Shown: in pieces, positions 1 through 9,126 of the stretch
Layout of the letters: every line of letters begins with the position of its first letter
Position numbering within the stretch: position 1 is the stretch's first letter
Assembly (NCBI RefSeq): GCF_028473665.1
Contig: NZ_CP098774.1
Location: 1,178,001 to 1,242,000 of the forward strand
Source: Sphingomonas sp. QA11
GTDB lineage: Bacteria; Pseudomonadota; Alphaproteobacteria; Sphingomonadales; Sphingomonadaceae
Reading direction: 5' to 3'
DNA: 64,000 bases
Position numbers and translations under genes: made by a program
Notes under the pieces: model-generated
Told to the model about the DNA's origin: nothing
What the model saw: the letters and a program-made list of their open reading frames with translations, nothing else
Database searches by the model: none

Positions 1-26
1 GCAGGCGCCCGCACTATTCCACGCGC

Positions 27-713
27 TCAGCCTGCGGATAGGTTGCGATCGTGCAGCAGGGGTTGCATTGCCAACAGCGCCTGGGCGCGATTCTGCACGC
101 CCAGTTTTCTGAAGCTCGCGGAGAGGTGGGCCTTGATGGTCGCCTCGGTAACGCCGAGATCGCCTGCAATCTGTTTGTTCGAGCGGCCGTCCGCCAGCGC
201 GAGCAATACGCGAAGCTGCGCATCGGACAGTTTCCGCAAGTCCCGCTGAGCGTCCTGGGCTCGCCCGTCCGCCACGGCCCCAGGCAGGGGGAATACCGCG
301 ATCCCCTCAAGTACCCGGCGCAAGGCAGCCGTCAGTTCGTCGACCGGCCATGTTTTCAGGAAATAGCCAACGGCGCCCAGCGCGCGGGCGGTCTCCACCG
401 TTTCCAGACCGGCGCTTGCGGAAAGAATCACAATCGGGACCGGGCCGAGCTGCCGTTGGATCTGGAGGAAGCCGGAGAAGCCGAATGATCCCGGAAGCGC
501 TGAGTCGAGGATGGCGAGACGATAGCTGCGGTGGAGGCGTGCCAGCGCCTCAGCCTCGATGACGGTGCCGGCCGTGTCGATAACGATGGAAGGCGCAACT
601 GACCGCGCCACCAGGACCAGCCCCTCCCGCACAAGCGGATGGCCGTCCGCTATCAAGATTCGGGCTGCAAACGCCACCGGATACTCAAGGCAACATTCAA
701 CATATGTCGACAT
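27..713 (-). CDS. LuxR/NarL-type response regulator (REC + HTH)
   Basis: A 228-residue two-domain DNA-binding response regulator. The receiver domain (about residues 17-130) has the acidic residue D23, the likely phospho-acceptor D70 in an ILDSALP context, a Ser in LSAS near 98-100 and the conserved lysine K120 in YFLKT. A LuxR-type helix-turn-helix follows at about 161-220 (LSDAQLRVL, SNKQIAGDLGVTEATIKAHL). This is the NarL/FixJ architecture. No histidine kinase lies nearby, so it is an orphan here. It diverges from the DUF11-protein operon starting at 966 across an AT-rich gap, which makes that operon its most likely target; this is inference. The ATG at 713 has only a weak upstream purine stretch, so the start is moderately certain. 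Confidence 0.9.
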   Translation of the reverse strand: MSTYVECCLEYPVAFAARILIADGHPLVREGLVLVARSVAPSIVIDTAGTVIEAEALARLHRSYRLAILDSALPGSFGFSGFLQIQRQLGPVPIVILSASAGLETVETARALGAVGYFLKTWPVDELTAALRRVLEGIAVFPLPGAVADGRAQDAQRDLRKLSDAQLRVLLALADGRSNKQIAGDLGVTEATIKAHLSASFRKLGVQNRAQALLAMQPLLHDRNLSAG

Positions 714-965
714 CTTTACGTGAATTCCGGCCTACGGTCTAGGGAATGTGAGTTCGAAATGGAGTAGTGTCGTATAAAAACTCATACAATCTTAGGATAA
801 TCGGGTAGTGGTATCTGTGATGAAGAGAAAATGACTAAAAGTACGTACAATTACGTATAACATTATACCTTAGTCTAATCATCGCACGTTTCGCAAATCA
901 CTTTAAATCGATGGTAACCAGAAAAACCACTCTTCTCGTGTATGGAGATGCATGGGGACTGTAGG
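714..965. promoter_or_regulatory. AT-rich divergent promoter region
   Basis: This gap between the LuxR-type regulator and the DUF11 operon is strikingly AT-rich compared with the surrounding high-GC DNA. At 842-857 two copies of the self-complementary hexamer TACGTA are separated by CAAT, and related motifs (GTATAA near 773, ACGTATAAC at 853-861, TATACCT near 863-869) cluster around it. The paired TACGTA boxes are a plausible binding site for the divergent regulator or part of the promoter. I see no ORF of coding character here. The binding role is inferred from position and symmetry only. Confidence 0.45.
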
Positions 966-1934
966 ATGCCGAAAGGCCCCGGTGGTTCAAAATCTGCCGA
1001 AATGCTGGTTGTCGGTGGCGTCTTGTTTGCCGGCATGCCTGCTTACGCTGCTACGCCTGCCTGCATATCTGTTTCCAATGTTGCCTCTACCGCCTTCACT
1101 CTTGGTGGAGCCGGCGGGTCGCTCAATTCCAACGTTGCAACGATCCGCATCGACGAGCTGCTCGACCTGACGCTATCGCCAGGATCGGGCACTGTCTCCA
1201 TTCCCACCAAGGAACTGGCAGCGGTGCCGTTCGTCCTGGTCAATACCGGCAATGGTCATGAGGCCTTTCTGCTCGGCGGCCGGATCGACGGGGCCCAGGC
1301 CGTGGTCGAGGGCTTTGCCGTGGACCGGGATGGTGACGGCCATTTCGACGGCGCGACCGATCTGGCGATCGATCCTGCCTCCGCGACGCCGCCGCTCGCA
1401 CCCGGTGCATCGCTGCGGCTGCTCGCGCTGGTTCGGGGTGGCGCTGCGGCTGCCAGTGCCACGCTCGTCGTAACCGCGCGCGCGGCGACCGGATCGGGTC
1501 GCCCGGGCAGCGAATTTCCGGGCCAAGGGGACACCGGGTGCGACGCCGTGGTTGGAGCCTCAAGCGGGCTTGCCACGGCCACGGTTGCGCTCAGCGTCGC
1601 GCCTGGCACTGACACGGGCCAGATCGCACTGGTCAAGTCGCAACGCATCGATGCGCCGGGCGGCGGCGCCGATCCTGTGCGTGGCGCGACGGTCACCTAC
1701 ACCATCGAATCCCGCTTCGGCGGGACCGGTGTCGTCCGGGCGGCGCGCGTCGCCGATCCCATCCCAACCGGCACGGCCTATGTGCCCGGCAGCCTCCGCC
1801 TGGACGGCACCGCACTAACTGACGCCGCCGACACCGATACCGGCGATTTCGACGGCTCCGCCATCCACGTCGCGCTCGGCGACGTGCCCGCGCCGGTGAC
1901 GCGCACGATCCAGTTCCAGGTCACCATCCAATGA
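966..1934 (+). CDS. Exported DUF11-like protein
   Basis: A 322-residue protein of unknown function with a Sec signal peptide ending near PAYAA. A GGGGA stretch 8 bases upstream favours the ATG at 966 over those at 942 and 948, which lack an RBS. The C-terminal 110 residues resemble a DUF11 beta-sandwich: a VKSQRIDAPGGG entry strand, GATVTYTIESRF, VADPIPTGTAYVPGSLRLDG and a final strand TRTIQFQVTIQ. The middle contains an acidic DRDGDGHFDGATD loop that could bind calcium. It is the first of four consecutive genes with this fold and joins the next by an ATGA junction. It is probably a periplasmic or surface partner of the large protein at 3611. Confidence 0.75.
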   Translation: MPKGPGGSKSAEMLVVGGVLFAGMPAYAATPACISVSNVASTAFTLGGAGGSLNSNVATIRIDELLDLTLSPGSGTVSIPTKELAAVPFVLVNTGNGHEAFLLGGRIDGAQAVVEGFAVDRDGDGHFDGATDLAIDPASATPPLAPGASLRLLALVRGGAAAASATLVVTARAATGSGRPGSEFPGQGDTGCDAVVGASSGLATATVALSVAPGTDTGQIALVKSQRIDAPGGGADPVRGATVTYTIESRFGGTGVVRAARVADPIPTGTAYVPGSLRLDGTALTDAADTDTGDFDGSAIHVALGDVPAPVTRTIQFQVTIQ

Positions 1935-1945
1935 GGAGTAGCATC

Positions 1946-2419
1946 ATGTCCCACCTTATGAAGTTAGGCGGCGCCGTGGCGCTGCTCGCGATTCCGGCGG
2001 CCGCACTGGCCCAGCCGGTCGATCTCACGGCGCGCGCGATGGTCGAGCAGCGCAAGGCGGCGCCTGACGGCACCACGAAGATCACCCTGGCACCGGCTGC
2101 CCGGGTCACGCCCGGCGACCGGATCGTCTACCAGCTCAGCTATCGCAATACCGGCCGCGAACCGGCGCGCGACCTGGTGATCGCCAATCCGGTGCCGGCA
2201 AACCTGGTTTATGCCGGGACGGCGGAGGGTTCCGCCGAGCCAGAGCTGTCGGTCGACGGCACCCGCTTCGGCCGCCTCCAGCAACTCACCGTCCGCACTG
2301 CCGACGGCAAGGTCCGTCCTGCCCTGTCCGCGGATGTCCGGGTCGTGCGCTGGCGCCTCAACGATCCTGTTCCCGCTGGCGGCTCTGGGCAGGTCGCATT
2401 CAGGGCAATTCTGAAGTGA
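1946..2419 (+). CDS. Small exported DUF11-like protein
   Basis: A 157-residue exported protein consisting of a signal peptide (to about LAQP) and a single DUF11-like domain: RVTPGDRIVYQLSYRNTG, then ANPVPANLVYAGTA, then a closing strand before the stop. Such domains occur as repeats in bacterial surface proteins. GAGGAG at 1933-1938 sits 7 bases before ATG 1946, which supports this start over the ATG at 1931 that overlaps the upstream stop. It lies between two other DUF11-like genes in one operon. No catalytic residues are visible, so a structural or adhesive role is likely but unproven. Confidence 0.75.
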   Translation: MSHLMKLGGAVALLAIPAAALAQPVDLTARAMVEQRKAAPDGTTKITLAPAARVTPGDRIVYQLSYRNTGREPARDLVIANPVPANLVYAGTAEGSAEPELSVDGTRFGRLQQLTVRTADGKVRPALSADVRVVRWRLNDPVPAGGSGQVAFRAILK

Positions 2420-2451
2420 TTTAACTTACTATTATAACAGGGAGTATTTCC

Positions 2452-3543
2452 ATGAAACTCATCCATAGATTGGAACTGCTGGGCGGGGCAGCCATCACTG
2501 CCCTGATCGGAACTCCAGCCTTTGCACAGGAGACGCCAGCCGGCACGAGCATCGCCAACCAGGCAAGCGTCACCTATTCGGTTGGCGGTACGCCGCAGAC
2601 CAGCACGTCCAACACCGCGACGTTCCTGGTCGATAAAAAGGTCAATTTGGCGGTTGCCGAAGTCGGTGGCGCGGCCACGCGCGTGGCGATCGGTTCAACC
2701 GATCAGGTGACGACCTTCACCGTGACAAACCTGACCAACTCGGTGCAGGATTTCCGCCTCGTCCCCGGGCAGCAGACCGTATCGATCCCGCTGCTCGGTA
2801 CTGATGACTTTAACGTCAACAACATGCGCGTGTTCGTCGATTCCAACGGCAATGGCACCTATGATGCCGGCGTCGACACGGCGACTTTCATCGACGAACT
2901 GGCGCCCGATGCGACTGTCACGGTGTTCATCGTCGCCAACATCCCCAACACGCAGGGCATCCACACCGCCATCGTCAGCCTGGACGCGATCGTCGCGGCC
3001 GGCGGCGGCGCGGGCACGCTGGGCGCCGATCTGGTCGCGACGTCGTTGCTGACGCCGGATTCGCCGAACACGGTCGACATTGTCTTCGCTGACGGCGCGA
3101 ACGTGCTCGATCTGCCACGCGACGGTCAGCTCTTTGCGTTCGATGCCTATACGATCGACACGGCCGCGGTCACCATCAGCAAGACCTCGCGGGTGGTAAG
3201 CGATCCGTACAATCTGCTGGTGAATCCCAAGGCAATTCCGGGTGCTACGGTGGAATATTGCATCACGGTCACCAATGCCGGCCCCGGTATTGCCACCGGG
3301 GTGAGCATGTCCGATGCCGTGCCGGCCAACACGACCTATGTGTCCAACTCGCTGACCGTCGGCGGCCTCGGGGTCGGTGGCCAATGCGTGTTGAACGGCA
3401 CGATCGAGGACGACGATACCACTGGGCCCGACGAATCGGATCCCTATGGCGGCTCGTTCGACGGCACCACGGTTCGCGCGACTTTCGGCAGCGTACTGCC
3501 GTTGATCCCGCTCACCGCCTCGTTCCGCGTGGTTCTCAACTAG
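2452..3543 (+). CDS. Exported DUF11-like surface protein
   Basis: A 363-residue protein with a signal peptide cleaved near AFAQE and at least two beta-sandwich segments. The N-terminal segment (ANQASVTYSVGG, SNTATFLVDKKVNLAV) matches the start of the large protein at 3611. The C-terminal segment is a typical DUF11 unit (GATVEYCITVTNAGPG, MSDAVPANTTYVSNSLTVGG, ending in ASFRVVLN). A VFVDSNGNGTYDAGVD loop looks like a calcium-binding Asp-rich turn. GGGAG lies 8 bases before ATG 2452. It is probably a surface or periplasmic structural protein. I do not recognise a more specific family. Confidence 0.75.
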   Translation: MKLIHRLELLGGAAITALIGTPAFAQETPAGTSIANQASVTYSVGGTPQTSTSNTATFLVDKKVNLAVAEVGGAATRVAIGSTDQVTTFTVTNLTNSVQDFRLVPGQQTVSIPLLGTDDFNVNNMRVFVDSNGNGTYDAGVDTATFIDELAPDATVTVFIVANIPNTQGIHTAIVSLDAIVAAGGGAGTLGADLVATSLLTPDSPNTVDIVFADGANVLDLPRDGQLFAFDAYTIDTAAVTISKTSRVVSDPYNLLVNPKAIPGATVEYCITVTNAGPGIATGVSMSDAVPANTTYVSNSLTVGGLGVGGQCVLNGTIEDDDTTGPDESDPYGGSFDGTTVRATFGSVLPLIPLTASFRVVLN

Positions 3544-3610
3544 CCCACGCGGATCGGGTCTTCCTCTCCGGTACGCGGCCCCCTCCTGCGTGCCGGGGAG
3601 GATTAAGCCC

Positions 3611-6600
3611 ATGGCGATCTTCCGCTTCTTCGCCCCGATCGCGCGCGCGGTCGCGATGGTCGTCATCCTGACGCTTGCCATTTGCGGCCCGACCGCGCGG
3701 GCGCAGACGATCAGCAACACTGCCTCGCTTACCCGCACCGTGAATGGTGGCGACAGCGTCGTGCTGTCCAATACCGTATCCTTCACTGTCCTCGGCAAGC
3801 TGCCCACGCGGTTCGATTTCCGCCAGTTGCCACCCGGCTTCGCATTGCAGGGCATGGCATGCGGCGCGGGCTCCAACTTCACCCCGGCGCCGGTTTCAGC
3901 CAGCGAGCTGGCGGCCGCCAGGCCGCTCGACGTGCTCGATATCGACAGCCCGCTGATCCTGGTGCTCGAGGCGCCGGGCGAGAACCGCGATCCGCTGACA
4001 CGGGAGACCGTCCGGATCACCGAGCATACCGCGAGCCGTCAGGGCACGGTCGTGCTGCTCGAGACTGGTCCGAACACGGGCGTCTTTGCCGGCGGCATGC
4101 CCGCGACGGGGCAATATGGTGCACTCGCCGCCTGCGACCTCGGCCTTCACCGCGCCGACGGCAATCTCGTGCTCGACTTCGCTGGCAGCGACTATAGCCT
4201 GGCCTCGACCGCCTCGCTGCTGCTCGATCCCGAAGGCTATGTGTTCGATTCACGTACCGGCGACCTGGTCGATGGCGCGACCGTGACCCTGATCGACGAT
4301 TCAACGGGTGCGCCGGCGGCGCGGGTCTTCGGCGACGACGGAGTCAGCGCCTATCCCGCGACCGTGATCAGTGGGGGGACGGTGACTGATGCGGGAGGCA
4401 AGGTCTATCGTTTCCGTCGCGGCAATTTCCGTTTCCCGCTCGGGCCGCCGGGACGGTACCGGCTGCGCATCGTGCCGCCGGATGGCTATACCGCGCCGTC
4501 GGCGGTGACGCCCGCTGCGATAGCGTCACTGCCCAATTCGGTCGGTGGTTTCATCATCGAGGACGCATCCTATGGCGGCGTGCTCGTCCTTCAGGGCACG
4601 GCGCCGATCCGGGTCGACATCCCGCTCGACCGGGCGACGTCGGGCGCGTTGGTGCTCGACAAGACGGCGTCGGTGCGTGAGGCCGAACCGGGCGATTTCG
4701 TGCAGTACCGGCTTGAATTGCGCAACACCGGCGTCGCCGCGGTGATCAAAGTCGGCCTCACCGATACCTTGCCGCGGGGACTGCGCTATCACGCAGGGTC
4801 GACACGCGGCGTATCCGAGCCTCTCGTCTCCGCCGATGGGCGGACGCTCAGCTTCACCCTGGCGTCGCTCGCCAGTGGAGCAACCGCGCAGATGACCTAT
4901 CTCGTCGAGATAGTGCCGGGTGCTCCCCAGGGCGAGGCGGTCAACAGCGCGGCGGCAAGCGCGTCGGGCTCAGCCGCGAGCAATCTCGCCAGCGCCTCGG
5001 TGCGGATCCGTGCGCCGCTGTTCACCGATGCCTTCACCGTGATCGGACGGGTCACCGAGGGCGGCTGTCATGATCCCGAGCGCGGCCGCAAGGGCGTCCC
5101 GGGCATCCGGCTGCTGATGGAAGACGGCACCTATGTAGTCACTGATGCCGACGGGCTCTATCATTTCGAGGGCGTTTCCCCGGGCACCCATGTCGTCCAG
5201 ATGGATCTGGCCAGTGTGCCCGCGACGCACGCGCCGGTGGTGTGCGACGCCGACACGCGGGTCGCGCACAGTCCGATCTCGCGCTATGTCGAGGGCGGCG
5301 GCGGAAGCCTGCAGCGGGTCGATTTCCAGCTTCGCCTGACAGGCAAGGCTGCCGCCGCCGCTGACCTGCTGCCGATCACCCCGCTCGGCGACGCGCAGGC
5401 CGCGGGCAATCGCGACGACTGGCTCGCGGTCGCCACGCCGGGCGTCGGCTGGCTGTTCCCGGACGAGAACCACAATCCCCGCGCGCCCGCCGTCCGCGTG
5501 GTGGTCCGTCATGACGTCGCCCAGCGCGTGGCGCTGACGCTGAACGGCAAGCCCGTCGATCCGCTGAGCTTCGACGGGACCGATAACGACAAAGCACGCA
5601 ACGTCGCCATATCGCGCTGGACCGGCCTGGCGCTGATCGATGGTGACAACCGACTCGAGGCGCGGGTGCTTGGGGCTGACGGTAGCGTGGCCGCCACGCT
5701 GACCCGTATCGTCCATTACGCCAACACCCCGGCCCGGGCGACCTATGTGGCCGAAAAGTCCCGGCTGGTCGCTGACGGCCTGACGCGCCCGTTGATCGCG
5801 GTGCGGGTGACTGACAGCGAGGGGCGGCCAGTGCGCGCGGGGACGATTGTCCCGTTCCGCGTCGATCAACCTTATCGCGCTGCCCAGCAGGTTGCCGCTG
5901 AGCAGGGCCGCCAACTCGCGGGGCTCGAACGTACTCAGACGACAGCTCAAGTGGTGGGTGACGAAGGGCTTGCCTTCATCGCGCTTCAGCCGACGCGTCA
6001 GGCGGGCATGGTGCGGATCGCCGTCACGCTGGCCGATCGCGAGCGCGAACTGGTCAGCGAGGTGAAGGCGCGTCTCACCGCGCCGGCGCAGGACTGGGTC
6101 GTGGTCGGCTTCGGCAAGGGAACGCTTGGCTACGACATTCTCTCCGGTGCTGAGCGGACTGCGAGAGGGAAGCGCGGCGAGGTCGTCACCGACGGTCAGC
6201 TTTCGCTTTATGCCAAGGGCCGGATCAAGGGATCGTGGATGATGACCATTGCCTATGACAGCGACAAGGACGAGCAGCGGCTGCGCGACCGCGGGGTGCT
6301 CGGGACGATCGACCCGAACCGCTATTACACCGTCTATGGTGACGGAACCCTGCAGGGCTATGACACGCAGAGCCGACGTAAGCTCTACCTCCGGCTGGAA
6401 CGGCGCGATTTCTATGCGCTGTACGGCGATTTCGAGACTGGCCTCGTCGATACCAAGCTCGGTCGCTACAGCCGGACGATGAACGGCGTGAAGGCAGAGT
6501 TCGCCAGCAATCGGGTCCAGTTCACCGCCTTCGCGGCGAATGACGACAGCCGTTACGGCCGCGACGAAATCCAGGGCAACGGCCTGTCCGGTCCATACCG

Positions 6601-8602
6601 TCTGTCAGCGCAGAATCTTGTACCCAACAGCGACAAGCTGCGGCTGGAGACGCGCGACCGGTTCCGGCCTGATCGCGTGCTCAACAGCCAGTTGCTGACT
6701 CGCCACATCGACTATGACATCGATCCCGTCGCGGGTACGCTGCGGTTCCGCGAGCCTGTCCTGAGCCGCGATTCCGATCTCAACCCGATCTTCATCGTGG
6801 CTGACTATGAAACCTATGGCGGCAGCAAGAAGCTTGCCGCGGGCGGCCGCGCCACCGTGAAGGTCGGCCGTGCCGAGATCGGCGCAACGCTGTTGCGGGA
6901 CGAGACAAGTGGGAACGGCACCGTTGCCGGCATCGACCTGCGTTTCAAGGCAACCGCGAACACCGAAATTCGCGCCGAGGCAGCGACCGGCGGCAGGGAT
7001 GGGATCGGAAAGGGCCAGGCATGGCTCGCCGAGGTGGAGCATCACGGTCCCCGCGCTGATATGCTCGCCTATGTCCGCCAGCAGGATCGCGTTTTCGGGC
7101 TCGGCCAGCAGAATCTCGGCGAGGCTGGGACGCGCAAGATCGGCGTTGACGGCCGGCTCAAGCTGGGCGGGCGCTGGTCGCTGGCCGGTTCAGCATGGTA
7201 TCAGAGCGACCTGGACGAGGCGGCGCGGCGCATCGCGGGCGACCTAAAGGTCGAATATCGCCGCCAGACCGGCACGCTATATGCGGGTATGCAGGTGGCG
7301 TCCGATCGCGGGATCGGCGGCACGGCGCTCGATTCGCGGCTATTGACGCTGGGTGGCACGCGGAATCTGTTCAAGAACAAGCTTGAGTTGAATGCGGAAT
7401 CGCAGGTCCCGCTTGGCGGCAAGGATGCGAGTGTCGATTTCCCGGCACGCCAGCGGATCGGCGCTTCATGGCGTTTCAACGACTGGCTGAAACTGATTGG
7501 CGGCTTCGAATATGCCAAGGGAGACAAGTTCACCGCCCAGACCGGCCGTTTGGGGTTCGACGTCGCGCCCTGGGGCGGCGCCCGCCTGCTGACCACGCTC
7601 AATCAGGGTGCGATCGGCGAAAATGGCTCGCGCACCTATGCGCAATATGGCCTCAGCCAGTCACTGCCGCTCGGCAAGCGCTGGACGATCGACGCGACGG
7701 TTGATTCGAGCGGTACGTTATCCGGCCACATCCCGCGCGGCGACATCGTCAATCCGTTTCATCCGCTCGCGTCGGGCGGGTCGTTGAGCAGCGACGGGAT
7801 CAACGGCGATTTTGTTGCTGCCACGCTGGGCGCAACCTATCGCGGTGCGCTGTGGAGCTGGAACGGACGAGTCGAGTATCGTACCGGCACGCGCGAGCGG
7901 CGTTGGGGCGTGACCAGCAACCTGCTGCGGACGCTGGGACAGGGAAGCACGATCGCCTCCAGTATCCGGGCCTATCGGGTCCGCGAGGCGAGCGGCGCGG
8001 TCGCCTCGTCGATTGACGCGGATGTGGCGCTGGCGGTGCGTCCGCTCGATAGCCGCTGGTCGTTGCTGGAACGCTTCCAGCTCCGCCAGGAAGGGGCGGG
8101 CGCCGGGATCAGCGCCAGCAACGCGCTGGCCGTGCCGACCTTCGCGGAAGGGACGAACACCACGTTCCGGGCAATCAACAATGTCGCGGTCAATTACCGG
8201 ACCGGCAGCGAAGGGGGCCGTCACGGCCTCGAGGCGAGCGTCTATTACGGCGCGAAATATGTCCGCGGGCGCTACGCCGACGAACGGGTCGACGGGTTCC
8301 TCGACGTGGTCGGGGTCGAGATCCGCAAGGACGTGACCGGGCACCTCGATATCGGTGGCAATGCAAGCATGCAGCATAGCTGGACCAGTGGCACGGCGCA
8401 GCTGTCGCTCGGCGCATCAGTCGGTGTGTCGCCGGGCAAGAATCTCTGGTTCACGGCTGGCTACAACATCACCGGCTATCGCGACCGGGATTTCGAGGAG
8501 GCGCGCTGGACGCGGCAGGGGCCGTACATCACGGCGCGGCTGAAGTTCGACCAGCTCTCGTTGCGGGACATGGCGCGACCGATCCTGGGGCGTGGGCAAT
8601 AA
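3611..8602 (+). CDS. Large DUF11/SdrD_B-like protein with C-terminal outer-membrane barrel
   Basis: A 1663-residue exported protein. In order it shows a signal peptide (to about ARAQT), an N-terminal beta domain like that of the preceding gene, a DUF11 domain at about 347-470 (ALVLDKTASVREAEPGD), an SdrD_B/CNA-B-like domain at about 479-525 (VTDADGLYHFEGV), an invasin-like Ig segment near 711-810 (ADGLTRPLIAVRVTDSEGRPV), and from about 828 a long region of alternating polar and aromatic strands ending at the C-terminus that looks like an outer-membrane beta-barrel. GGGGAGGA at 3595-3602 supports ATG 3611. It probably displays or exports the DUF11 proteins, or acts as an adhesin anchored by its own barrel. 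The barrel call is pattern-based; no enzyme motif is visible. Confidence 0.75.
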   Translation: MAIFRFFAPIARAVAMVVILTLAICGPTARAQTISNTASLTRTVNGGDSVVLSNTVSFTVLGKLPTRFDFRQLPPGFALQGMACGAGSNFTPAPVSASELAAARPLDVLDIDSPLILVLEAPGENRDPLTRETVRITEHTASRQGTVVLLETGPNTGVFAGGMPATGQYGALAACDLGLHRADGNLVLDFAGSDYSLASTASLLLDPEGYVFDSRTGDLVDGATVTLIDDSTGAPAARVFGDDGVSAYPATVISGGTVTDAGGKVYRFRRGNFRFPLGPPGRYRLRIVPPDGYTAPSAVTPAAIASLPNSVGGFIIEDASYGGVLVLQGTAPIRVDIPLDRATSGALVLDKTASVREAEPGDFVQYRLELRNTGVAAVIKVGLTDTLPRGLRYHAGSTRGVSEPLVSADGRTLSFTLASLASGATAQMTYLVEIVPGAPQGEAVNSAAASASGSAASNLASASVRIRAPLFTDAFTVIGRVTEGGCHDPERGRKGVPGIRLLMEDGTYVVTDADGLYHFEGVSPGTHVVQMDLASVPATHAPVVCDADTRVAHSPISRYVEGGGGSLQRVDFQLRLTGKAAAAADLLPITPLGDAQAAGNRDDWLAVATPGVGWLFPDENHNPRAPAVRVVVRHDVAQRVALTLNGKPVDPLSFDGTDNDKARNVAISRWTGLALIDGDNRLEARVLGADGSVAATLTRIVHYANTPARATYVAEKSRLVADGLTRPLIAVRVTDSEGRPVRAGTIVPFRVDQPYRAAQQVAAEQGRQLAGLERTQTTAQVVGDEGLAFIALQPTRQAGMVRIAVTLADRERELVSEVKARLTAPAQDWVVVGFGKGTLGYDILSGAERTARGKRGEVVTDGQLSLYAKGRIKGSWMMTIAYDSDKDEQRLRDRGVLGTIDPNRYYTVYGDGTLQGYDTQSRRKLYLRLERRDFYALYGDFETGLVDTKLGRYSRTMNGVKAEFASNRVQFTAFAANDDSRYGRDEIQGNGLSGPYRLSAQNLVPNSDKLRLETRDRFRPDRVLNSQLLTRHIDYDIDPVAGTLRFREPVLSRDSDLNPIFIVADYETYGGSKKLAAGGRATVKVGRAEIGATLLRDETSGNGTVAGIDLRFKATANTEIRAEAATGGRDGIGKGQAWLAEVEHHGPRADMLAYVRQQDRVFGLGQQNLGEAGTRKIGVDGRLKLGGRWSLAGSAWYQSDLDEAARRIAGDLKVEYRRQTGTLYAGMQVASDRGIGGTALDSRLLTLGGTRNLFKNKLELNAESQVPLGGKDASVDFPARQRIGASWRFNDWLKLIGGFEYAKGDKFTAQTGRLGFDVAPWGGARLLTTLNQGAIGENGSRTYAQYGLSQSLPLGKRWTIDATVDSSGTLSGHIPRGDIVNPFHPLASGGSLSSDGINGDFVAATLGATYRGALWSWNGRVEYRTGTRERRWGVTSNLLRTLGQGSTIASSIRAYRVREASGAVASSIDADVALAVRPLDSRWSLLERFQLRQEGAGAGISASNALAVPTFAEGTNTTFRAINNVAVNYRTGSEGGRHGLEASVYYGAKYVRGRYADERVDGFLDVVGVEIRKDVTGHLDIGGNASMQHSWTSGTAQLSLGASVGVSPGKNLWFTAGYNITGYRDRDFEEARWTRQGPYITARLKFDQLSLRDMARPILGRGQ

Positions 8603-8739
8603 CGGCGTTCCCGCGCGATCCGTTCCAGGGCGTTGCACCTCGACGACATCTCCGGCAGGCAGCGCGCGATCGACTCGGGAGACCGCACGATCGACCGTTT
8701 CACAAGGCAAGCGCGCCCAGGCGCCGGGAGATTTGAAGC

Positions 8740-9084
8740 ATGACCATCACTCGCATCGACGCGGGGGCTCGCATGAGCCAGGCAGTAGTCCATGGCGATA
8801 CCGTGTATCTGGCAGGGCAGGTCGGCGCACCGGGCGAAAGCGTGACCGCGCAGACGAAGGCGATCCTCGTCCAGGTGGAAGAACTGCTGGCGCGCGCTGG
8901 AAGCGGCAAGTCGAAGATCCTCGCGGCGACGATCTGGCTCGCCGACATGAGCGATTTCGGCGAGATGAATGCGGTGTGGGATGCATGGGTCGACGGGCAG
9001 GACGCCCCCGCGCGCGCCACCGGCGAAGCGAAGCTCGCAACGCCTGACTACAAGGTCGAGATCATCATCACCGCTGCTCGCTGA
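8740..9084 (+). CDS. RidA/YjgF-family protein
   Basis: A 114-residue single-domain protein of typical RidA length. Family signatures include VYLAGQVG near the start, the internal QTKAILVQVEELLARAGS helix, KILAATIWLADM and a C-terminal ATPDYKVEIIITAA strand. RidA proteins hydrolyse reactive enamine/imine intermediates released by PLP enzymes. This one lacks the canonical Arg in the usual R-x-[AT] context near the C-terminus (it has KLATPDY), so it may belong to a divergent Rid subgroup rather than archetypal RidA. GGGAG lies 9 bases upstream of the ATG. It is monocistronic and convergent with the acetyltransferase gene. Confidence 0.85.
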   Translation: MTITRIDAGARMSQAVVHGDTVYLAGQVGAPGESVTAQTKAILVQVEELLARAGSGKSKILAATIWLADMSDFGEMNAVWDAWVDGQDAPARATGEAKLATPDYKVEIIITAAR

Positions 9085-9098
9085 GCCGGCATTCGGGA

Positions 9099-9126
9099 AG
9101 CACGGGACCAGGCGTGGTTCCGTGCT
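9099..9126. terminator. Stem-loop between convergent genes
   Basis: A 12-base-pair stem (arms 9099-9110 and 9115-9126, with one G-T wobble) closes a GGCG loop. It sits exactly between the convergent RidA and GNAT genes and overlaps the last codon of the latter. Neither strand has a clear U-run after the stem, so it may act as a processing-stable 3' end as much as an intrinsic terminator. Confidence 0.55.

Noticed and set aside
2695..4020. 441-codon open frame on the minus strand across the DUF11 genes
   Set aside because: Antisense to two convincing exported proteins, with Arg/His/Gly-rich low-complexity composition and no recognisable motif.
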